Shown: one piece after another, positions 22,701-27,595 of the stretch
How the letters are laid out: the number at the start of each line of letters is the position of its first letter
How positions within the stretch are numbered: position 1 is the first letter of the stretch
Position numbers and translations under genes: made by a program
Source of the DNA: an uncultured Collinsella sp.
GTDB taxonomy: Bacteria > Actinomycetota > Coriobacteriia > Coriobacteriales > Coriobacteriaceae
DNA length: 27,595 nucleotides
Assembly (NCBI GenBank): GCA_900544865.1
Contig: UQXA01000030.1
Coordinates: forward strand, 1-27,595
Direction of reading: 5' to 3'
The notes under the pieces: generated by a model
What the model was told of the DNA's origin: nothing
Databases searched by the model: none
What the model saw: only the letters and a program-made list of their open reading frames with translations

Positions 22701-23409
22701 TCCGTTCCCGGCACGTGATTCGTACAGCTACTCGTCAATCGCCGCGGCACTCCATGCCGAGACGGAAGACCGTGCCGCCGAGGCTCGTGTTCCCATGGAC
22801 GAGGCAGGCGATGATGCCGAGTCGGATGGCTCGGAGATGACGGATGCAGACGTGGCCGCCGTTGAGCCTGCCGGCAACCCCATGGCACTGGGCTCGGCGT
22901 TCCATGCCGCCTGCCAGTGGCTGATCGAGATGGGTGCCGATGCGTTGCCCGCTGCGCGTGCCGATGCGCTGGCGCACCTGTGGCGCCTGACGCCGGAGCA
23001 GCGTGAGCGCTTCGACGTTGCCCTGGACCGCTGGCTCAAGTCGTCGGTTCGTGCCGAGCTGCTCGCGTGGCCGTGCGTTCGCGCCGAGGTGCCGTTCTTT
23101 TCGCTGGGCTGCGAGGACGAGGACATCGCTCGCTACGGTGCATATGCCGAGGGCGCCATCGACGCTTTGGCGACGAACCCGGCGGATTCGTCATGCGCGC
23201 TGGTCATCGACTACAAGACGGGCGGCACACCGGATGAGACGCCGGACCAGCTGCTCGAGAAGCACGCCCTGCAGGCGCGCGTCTACGCTGATGTTCTGCG
23301 CAAGGCGGGCTTTGAGGCTGTGACCGTCAAGTTCGTCCGCGTGGAGCAGCCGGATCCAACCATCTTCGTCGAACCCGCCGAACCTCAAGTGGTCACCTAC
23401 AACCTCTAG
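19783..23409 (+). CDS. addA: AddA, UvrD-type helicase and nuclease subunit of AddAB
   Basis: A 1208-residue superfamily 1 helicase with a C-terminal nuclease. The motifs run in order: Walker A GAGSGKT with K31; Ia AITFTKDAAAEI; Walker B MIDEFQDTD with D347 and E348; III VGDAQQSIYRFRGA; IV VRNFRSHDEV; V VRIMTVHASKGLEYP; and VI LLYVAMTRAGE with R841. The nuclease domain shows GSAFHAA, then D1127 (GAIDAL), D1143 and K1145 (VIDYKTGG). With AddB it unwinds and degrades broken DNA ends up to a recombination hotspot and loads RecA. An acidic, probably flexible linker (residues about 1005-1030) joins helicase and nuclease parts. The start ATG is three bases after the addB stop, with AAGGAGG at 19764-19770, indicating coupled translation. 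Confidence 0.93.
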   Translation: MDLSTLMPQQLQVVKTLDRPLFVSAGAGSGKTFTLTRRIVYALSPESGPFVEHLDQVLAITFTKDAAAEIRDRVRRALIEEGMDEEALTVDDAWISTIHGMCSRILRAHALELGIDPEFTVLTDTDELMDQAVEHVLGRATAPDAAPELAASLKALYAWYPMAGEGGTFGAGTTIKGLVRNLLELSSQLPGGMDDVCVVRGCADTSALADAYRAALGASKAATEKAQVALEAIDAFEASGKTMADVARLMMACSMPRASKMFPKENVELLKAEAADTFVNIVLACGDPALDALTGLARAVEAEYRALKAGQSALDNNDLLRMAYEALHDYPAIRAAYEGRFKMVMIDEFQDTDQMQVDLIRYLTGAGERALCTVGDAQQSIYRFRGAEVEVFRRQERKVGSSAAPETAVASDAPAGELVKLVRNFRSHDEVLRYVARVFDGDTGGLMQGFLDLEPSDKRRDKLKAKASRRQALFVAGGSTQERTQAKARAIAERFQALVKAGQPQGDMVLLLGRMTNADVYAQAFRDQGLDCVIAGGSVFAQAAEVQTVRALVCALANPADTAQGLMPLLASPMFALGAQEFLALATKLDEQTGETSRRNIDAGIMSNSDVPGLQGLPLVTRAREVLRYALRRVGRDSFAAIARDVVNASGWFVRLAQRGPEGKAIAANVLKALDAVAEAEAEHGNSPRSIALAFDRFLAGKEAPGALNEEGDGAVRIMTVHASKGLEYPVVAVAECFGVRKSSGAAQMGRVDGGAQVVALPARFDGVNLADGTFVKGDDVKKQFEHAFKGKGTSLWLPPELMEDVCATGSPAEAFARLRNDGLRLSLEERARLLYVAMTRAGELVILAMDAGVSRGKVTAPTFDAETDLTYDVLRRILPTDSLDMPQLDSDRLVFDNSKPGDYELISLTDFTFGEQAFEANASLDVEGRLVRGDADAADNAAHSTVPGPADPKPDSFELVYPQAAGVRMGACPFPARDSYSYSSIAAALHAETEDRAAEARVPMDEAGDDAESDGSEMTDADVAAVEPAGNPMALGSAFHAACQWLIEMGADALPAARADALAHLWRLTPEQRERFDVALDRWLKSSVRAELLAWPCVRAEVPFFSLGCEDEDIARYGAYAEGAIDALATNPADSSCALVIDYKTGGTPDETPDQLLEKHALQARVYADVLRKAGFEAVTVKFVRVEQPDPTIFVEPAEPQVVTYNL

Positions 23410-23421
23410 CCCTCAGATAAC

Positions 23422-23484
23422 TTGCGGTGGAATAGTTCCTGTATTGCGGTCCAGGTGGCCCAAGCGGGAACTATTTCACCGCAA
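23422..23484. repeat. Palindromic intergenic element, copy E (63 nt)
   Basis: TTGCGGTGGAATAGTTCC (23422-23439) pairs with GGAACTATTTCACCGCAA (23467-23484) with one G-T mismatch. Total length is 63 bases, identical to the element at 12299-12361, and the outer 14 bases are shared. Where that copy has GGA paired with TCC, this one has TTC paired with GAA. It lies 12 bases after addA. Confidence 0.8.
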
Positions 23485-23586
23485 CTCAATAGGAGCCGTG
23501 TGGGTTTGGGCTAGGTTCGGGTGCCGTCCGCGCCGTGCGGTAGAATCGTAACCCTAAGATCACGAACCCGCATCGGAGCTCATCAC

Positions 23587-26500
23587 ATGGCATTCGTCCA
23601 TCTGCACAATCACACTGTTTTCTCCATGCTCGACGGCGCAACCCGTATCCAGGATATGGTCAACCGTGCCGTTGAGCTGGGCATGCCCGCCGTGGCCATT
23701 ACCGACCACGGCTACATGTATGGCGTGCCCGACCTGGCGCTGGCCTGCGACGCCGTCAACCACAATACGCCCGAGTACAAAACCTGGAGTCACGACAAGG
23801 CCTTCTTGGAAAAGGACCGCCGCGACGAGCTGGTGGAGCCCGATCCCGAGGAAAACCCGCGCGAGCATGCCCAGTATGTGAAGGACATGGCCATGTGGGA
23901 CGAGAAGGGCAATATCGACGAGCTCAAGCCACCCCTGGTCATCAAACCCATCTTTGGCTGCGAGGTCTACTTTACGCCGGACGAGACGCTCGCCCGCGAC
24001 CACAAGCCCGAGCTCTACCACATGATTCTTCTGGCCAAGGACCAGGAGGGCTACGTCAACCTGATGCAGACGGTCTCCGAGGCCGCTGTGCAGGGCTTTT
24101 ACTACAAGCCGCGTGTGACGCTCGACAACCTGCGCCGCCACGCCAAGGGCATGATCTGCACGAGCGCCTGCATCGCGGGCGTCATCCCCAAGTACATCGA
24201 CCGCGGTGACATGGAGGGCGCCATCAAGTGGGCCGAGACCTTCCGCGACACCTTCGATCCCGGCGACTTTTATATCGAGATCCAGGAACACGGCATCACC
24301 ACCGACAACGGCCTGACCGACGAGCAGATGGACCGCACGCTCATCGATATTGCCAAGCAGGTGGGCGTCAAGGTCATCGCCACCAACGACTTCCACTACC
24401 TGCGCCGCGAGGACGCGCCCGTGCAGGACGTCATCATGTGCATTGGCATGAACGCCAAGGTCGACGACCCCAACCGCATGCGCATGACCGGCTCGGAGTT
24501 TTACATGAAGACCGAGGAGGAGATGCGGGCGATGTTCCCGTATTGCCCCGAGGCCTGCGACAACACGCTCGAGATTGCCGACAAGTGCTATGTGGAGCTG
24601 GACTGGGATTCCATCATCCTGCCGCGCTTCCCGTTGCTCGATCCCGGCGAGACGCACGAGAGCCAGTTTCGCCGCGAGTGCGAGAAGGGCCTGCGCCAAC
24701 ACTACGGTGACGACTGGGCCACGCGCGAGATCTGTGGCGTCAACATCAAAGAGCGCTTTGAGTACGAATACAAGGTCATCTGCGACAAGGGCTTTGCCGC
24801 CTACTTTTTGATCGTCGCCGAGTACGTGCAATGGGCCAAGGACAACGGCATCGGCGTCGGTCCCGGCCGTGGCTCGGCCGCCGGTGCTATCGTCGCCTAC
24901 GCCATGAACATCACCGCGTTCGACCCGCTCGAGAACGGCCTGATGTTCGAGAGGTTCCTGTCCCCGCAGCGTACCGAGATGCCCGATATCGATATGGACT
25001 TCGACGATGAGCGGCGCCTCGAGGTCGTGGAGCACGTTCGCCAGCTCTACGGCCCCGAGAAGGTCACCCACGTCATCACCTACTCGACCATTAAGGCCAA
25101 GCAGGCCATCAACGACGCCGCGCGCGTGCTGGACTATCCGGTCTACATGGGCCAGCGCCTGTCCAAGATGGTTTCGAGCGACCCCAAGGTCAAGCTCAAG
25201 CAGGTGCTCGAAAAGCAACCCGGCAAAGAGGATCTGTTTAACCCCGACTTTGCCGAGGCCTATAAAAAGGATGACGACGCCCGCCGTATCATCGACACGG
25301 CGCTCTCGATCGAGGGCCTCACCCGTGGCGAGGGTGTGCACGCGTGCGCCGTCCTGATCTGCCGCGATCCCGTCAACGAGCATGTGCCCACCAAGCTCGA
25401 TACCAAGGGCGGCGTCGAGATTACCCAGTACGAGGGTCATACCGTTGCCGACATGGGCCTGCTCAAGATGGACTTCCTGGGCCTGCGCACGCTGACGGTT
25501 ATCTCCAAGGCCAAGGCAAACATCAAAAAGAACTTCGGCATCGACATCAAAGAGGAAGAGATTCCCTTTGACGACCCCGAGATCTTTAAGCTCATGGGCT
25601 CCGGTCACACCGCCGGCGTCTTCCAGGTCGAGTCCGCCGGCATGACGGCCACGATCAAGAACATGAAGCCCACCGAGTACAAGCACGTCGTGGCATTGAT
25701 CGCTCTATACCGCCCGGGCCCGCTGGGCGCCGGCATGGTTTCGTCCTACATCAACCGTATGAACGGCAAGGAGCCGGCCGTCTCCTACGACGATCGCCTG
25801 GACGACATCCTGGGCGAAACCTACGGCACCATGGTCTACCAGGAGCAGGTTATGCTCATCTCCGTCGAGATGTGCGGCTTCTCCAAGGGCGAATCGGACT
25901 CGCGTATCCGTAAGCCCGTGGCTAAGAAAAAGATCAAGCTGCTCACGTCGACGGTGCTCCACTGGGAGGATGGCTCGGACGAGACCACCTACGACCACTG
26001 GATGAATGGCGCCATCAAGAATAACTACACGCGCGAGGTCGCCCAGAAGATTTGGGACGATGTTCTCGAGTTCGCATCTTACGCCTTTAACAAGTCGCAC
26101 TCCGCCGGCTACGCCATCCTGGTTATGCAGACGGCATGGCTCAAGGCGCACTATCCGCACGAGTACATGGCGGCCGTTCTGACGTCCTACACGGGCAAGA
26201 CCGACAAGATCGTTCACTACGTCTCGGCGTGCCGTCACGACGGCATCCCCGTGCTGTCGCCAGATGTCAACGAGTCCGGTACCGAGTTCACCGCTACCAA
26301 GGAGGGCGTGCGCTTTGGTCTGGCCGGCATCCGCGGCGTGGGCACCGGCGTGGCGCAGGCGATTATCGCCGAGCGCGAGGCGGGCGGCCCGTTTAAGACA
26401 CTGCACGACTTTGTCGAGCGCGTGGACTCGAGCCAGGCCAACCGTCGCGTGATCGAATCGCTCATCAAGGCAGGCGCCTTCGACTCCACGGGGTATCCGC

Positions 26501-27390
26501 GTCGCCAGATGATGCACTTTGTGGACAAGAACAACCCCGAGAACATCATCGATGCCGCCGTGAAGCGCCAGAAGGATCGTGCGAGCGGCCAGACGTCGTT
26601 CTTCGATATGTTTGGCGACGTTGAGGGCTCGGGCTTTGAGGTGAGCGTGCCCGACCCGGATGGCCAGGAGTGGGACCGCCACCTTAAGCTGAGCCAGGAG
26701 AAGGAGGTTCTGGGCATCTATGTCTCGGACCACCCGCTGCGCCCGTTTGAGTATGCACTAGCCAAGGCACGCGACTTCTCGTTCTCGCAGATCGATACCG
26801 GCTACGAGGTGCAAAACCCCACGGGCGGTACCATCAACCAGGAGATTCCCGAGGGCAAGGCGCTGTGGTGGGCCGGCATGGTCTCGAGCGTGTCCAAGCG
26901 CGTGACCAAAAACGGCGACCCCATGGGCATCGTGCAGCTCGAGGACATGGAAGGCGAGGCCACGGTCGTGGTGTTCCCCAAGACCTACAAGGAAGCCGAG
27001 GGGTATCTATACGGCGAGGTCGATCCCGAGACCGGTGCACAGCTGTCCGATGCGTTTGTGCGCATTAAGGGCAAGCTCGAGCGCTCGGACCGCGGCGACC
27101 AGATCATCGCGCAGGAGATCGTGCCGCTTGAGCTTAACGAGGAGAGCAACAAGCCCAAGGTGTTTGAGGTCATGGTGCCCAACAGCCGCTTTAGCCAGGG
27201 CAACATGGCGCGCCTTGCCACGGTGCTTACCGCCAACCCGGGCGGCGACCGCGTAGAGATCTTTATCGAGCAGGTGGACGGGCGCGTGCTACGTGCCGAG
27301 GTGCCGGCGAAGGTCAACGCGCGCTCGATTCCGTTGTTGGCAGAGGCAAAGGCCATCGTGGGTAACCAAGGCCGCGTGACGGTGATCTAG
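23587..27390 (+). CDS. dnaE: DNA polymerase III alpha subunit DnaE
   Basis: The 1267-residue replicative polymerase. The N-terminal PHP domain keeps the metal-binding set: H5 and H7 (HLHNHT), D16, D40-H41 (TDHG), E126 (GCEVY), H145, and D268 and H270 (NDFHY), so it may be an active proofreading exonuclease as in actinobacterial DnaE1. The polymerase triad is D467, D469 (PDIDMDF) and D629 (LKMDFLGL). Helix-hairpin-helix, beta-clamp-binding and OB-fold parts follow (VSDHPLRPFEYALAK, then the tRNA_anti-type region). The ATG at 23587 has GGAG eight bases upstream and matches the family start; the frame from 23521 is leader. A -10-like TAGAAT is at 23541-23546. The motif normally reading RKAMGKKK is RKPVAKKK (775-782), followed by an insertion of about ten residues. 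Confidence 0.96.
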   Translation: MAFVHLHNHTVFSMLDGATRIQDMVNRAVELGMPAVAITDHGYMYGVPDLALACDAVNHNTPEYKTWSHDKAFLEKDRRDELVEPDPEENPREHAQYVKDMAMWDEKGNIDELKPPLVIKPIFGCEVYFTPDETLARDHKPELYHMILLAKDQEGYVNLMQTVSEAAVQGFYYKPRVTLDNLRRHAKGMICTSACIAGVIPKYIDRGDMEGAIKWAETFRDTFDPGDFYIEIQEHGITTDNGLTDEQMDRTLIDIAKQVGVKVIATNDFHYLRREDAPVQDVIMCIGMNAKVDDPNRMRMTGSEFYMKTEEEMRAMFPYCPEACDNTLEIADKCYVELDWDSIILPRFPLLDPGETHESQFRRECEKGLRQHYGDDWATREICGVNIKERFEYEYKVICDKGFAAYFLIVAEYVQWAKDNGIGVGPGRGSAAGAIVAYAMNITAFDPLENGLMFERFLSPQRTEMPDIDMDFDDERRLEVVEHVRQLYGPEKVTHVITYSTIKAKQAINDAARVLDYPVYMGQRLSKMVSSDPKVKLKQVLEKQPGKEDLFNPDFAEAYKKDDDARRIIDTALSIEGLTRGEGVHACAVLICRDPVNEHVPTKLDTKGGVEITQYEGHTVADMGLLKMDFLGLRTLTVISKAKANIKKNFGIDIKEEEIPFDDPEIFKLMGSGHTAGVFQVESAGMTATIKNMKPTEYKHVVALIALYRPGPLGAGMVSSYINRMNGKEPAVSYDDRLDDILGETYGTMVYQEQVMLISVEMCGFSKGESDSRIRKPVAKKKIKLLTSTVLHWEDGSDETTYDHWMNGAIKNNYTREVAQKIWDDVLEFASYAFNKSHSAGYAILVMQTAWLKAHYPHEYMAAVLTSYTGKTDKIVHYVSACRHDGIPVLSPDVNESGTEFTATKEGVRFGLAGIRGVGTGVAQAIIAEREAGGPFKTLHDFVERVDSSQANRRVIESLIKAGAFDSTGYPRRQMMHFVDKNNPENIIDAAVKRQKDRASGQTSFFDMFGDVEGSGFEVSVPDPDGQEWDRHLKLSQEKEVLGIYVSDHPLRPFEYALAKARDFSFSQIDTGYEVQNPTGGTINQEIPEGKALWWAGMVSSVSKRVTKNGDPMGIVQLEDMEGEATVVVFPKTYKEAEGYLYGEVDPETGAQLSDAFVRIKGKLERSDRGDQIIAQEIVPLELNEESNKPKVFEVMVPNSRFSQGNMARLATVLTANPGGDRVEIFIEQVDGRVLRAEVPAKVNARSIPLLAEAKAIVGNQGRVTVI

Positions 27391-27405
27391 GGACGGCGTT
27401 GCTGA

Positions 27406-27534
27406 GGGGTAGCTAATTTGGGACGGGGCTTTTTTAGCTACCCTTTGACTGACGGCGAATGAGTCGGGGTCGGAATACATCTCAACCGACATATGGGGGT
27501 AGCTAAAATAGCCCCGTCCCAAATTAGCTACCCC
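27406..27534. repeat. Paired inverted GGGAC-loop hairpins, copy F
   Basis: Arms 27406-27443 and 27497-27534 are inverted repeats matching at 37 of 38 positions, 53 bases apart. Each arm is itself a hairpin, with GGGTAGCTA and TAGCTACCC around a centre holding GGGACGGGGCT. The spacer holds a further small GTCGG/CCGAC pair. It lies 16 bases after dnaE. Confidence 0.88.
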
Positions 27535-27548
27535 GGGTGAGATTGGAG

Positions 27549-27595
27549 CTGTCTCTTATACACATCTGACGCTGCCGACGAATAGCCTTGTGTAG
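27549..27595. other. Nextera adapter, i5 index and start of the Illumina P5 arm
   Basis: CTGTCTCTTATACACATCT (27549-27567) is the Tn5 mosaic end and GACGCTGCCGACGA (27568-27581) the Nextera read-1 arm. ATAGCCTT (27582-27589) sits in the i5 index position, reading AAGGCTAT on the other strand. GTGTAG (27590-27595) begins the P5 adapter. All of it is library sequence left by incomplete trimming. Confidence 0.97.

Noticed and set aside
24961..25480. An intein or split site in DnaE explaining its 1267-residue length
   Set aside because: The polymerase motifs are continuous and no intein splice motifs are visible. The extra length is spread over small insertions.
18361..25686. Several long minus-strand open frames (600-760 codons) opposite addB, addA and dnaE
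   Set aside because: They mirror real genes, have Arg/His/Ala-rich random composition and no ribosome sites. The plus-strand genes carry all expected motifs.
1..27595. Tn5 transposon flanking the window (mosaic ends at both sides)
   Set aside because: The right end continues into the Nextera read-1 arm, an index and P5, which exist only in sequencing libraries. No Tn5 genes are present.
1..27595. CRISPR array
   Set aside because: No regularly spaced direct repeats were seen. The repeats present are inverted palindromes at scattered sites.

Overview
The window looks like one complete draft contig from a GC-rich gut actinobacterium of the class Coriobacteriia, most like Collinsella. That is inferred from gene content, GC-rich codon use, strong GGAGG ribosome sites and the character of the proteins; no 16S gene is present. 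Both contig ends carry Illumina Nextera adapter sequence (1-11 and 27549-27595). The right end even includes an 8-base sample index, so those bases are not genomic.

Layout. 14-598: an ABC transporter ATPase cut off at its 5' end. 599-1045: a small cassette with an orphan RelB/DinJ-type antitoxin, lying between two direct copies of a repeat. 1097-2011: a CPBP membrane protease. 2020-6026: a beta-glucoside utilisation locus made of an AraC-type regulator, divergent from a GH1 6-phospho-beta-glucosidase and a PTS EIIBC permease; it is visibly more A/T-rich than its surroundings. 6153-8294 (minus): a YgiQ-type radical SAM protein. 8548-9264: a DUF1275 membrane protein. 9429-10595: a FucO-type iron alcohol dehydrogenase with strong codon bias. 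10596-11199: about 600 bp without a gene but full of TGCACG motifs. 11200-12243: an M42 aminopeptidase. 12380-13480 and 13662-14600 (minus): mnmA and cysK. 14853-15281: an Rrf2-family regulator divergent from cysK. 15419-15784 (minus): a small four-helix membrane protein. 16108-16407: a YerC-type TrpR-like regulator. 16627-23409: the AddB-AddA recombination helicase-nuclease pair. 23587-27390: dnaE, the replicative DNA polymerase alpha subunit.

Most genes are housekeeping (tRNA thiolation, cysteine synthesis, recombination, replication) or fermentation and sugar-use functions of an anaerobic gut bacterium. The most unusual signal lies between the genes. I find nine intergenic palindromic elements, most built round a GGGAC core (GGGGACGGGGC, GGGACTG, GGGGACGGAGG). 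They sit in hairpins whose stem sequences differ from element to element while remaining self-complementary. Two of them have the same 63-nt length and show compensatory stem changes; others are paired as 33-38 nt inverted repeats. They look like a REP/REPIN-like or MITE-like family, but no transposase is present in the window, so their origin and role are open.
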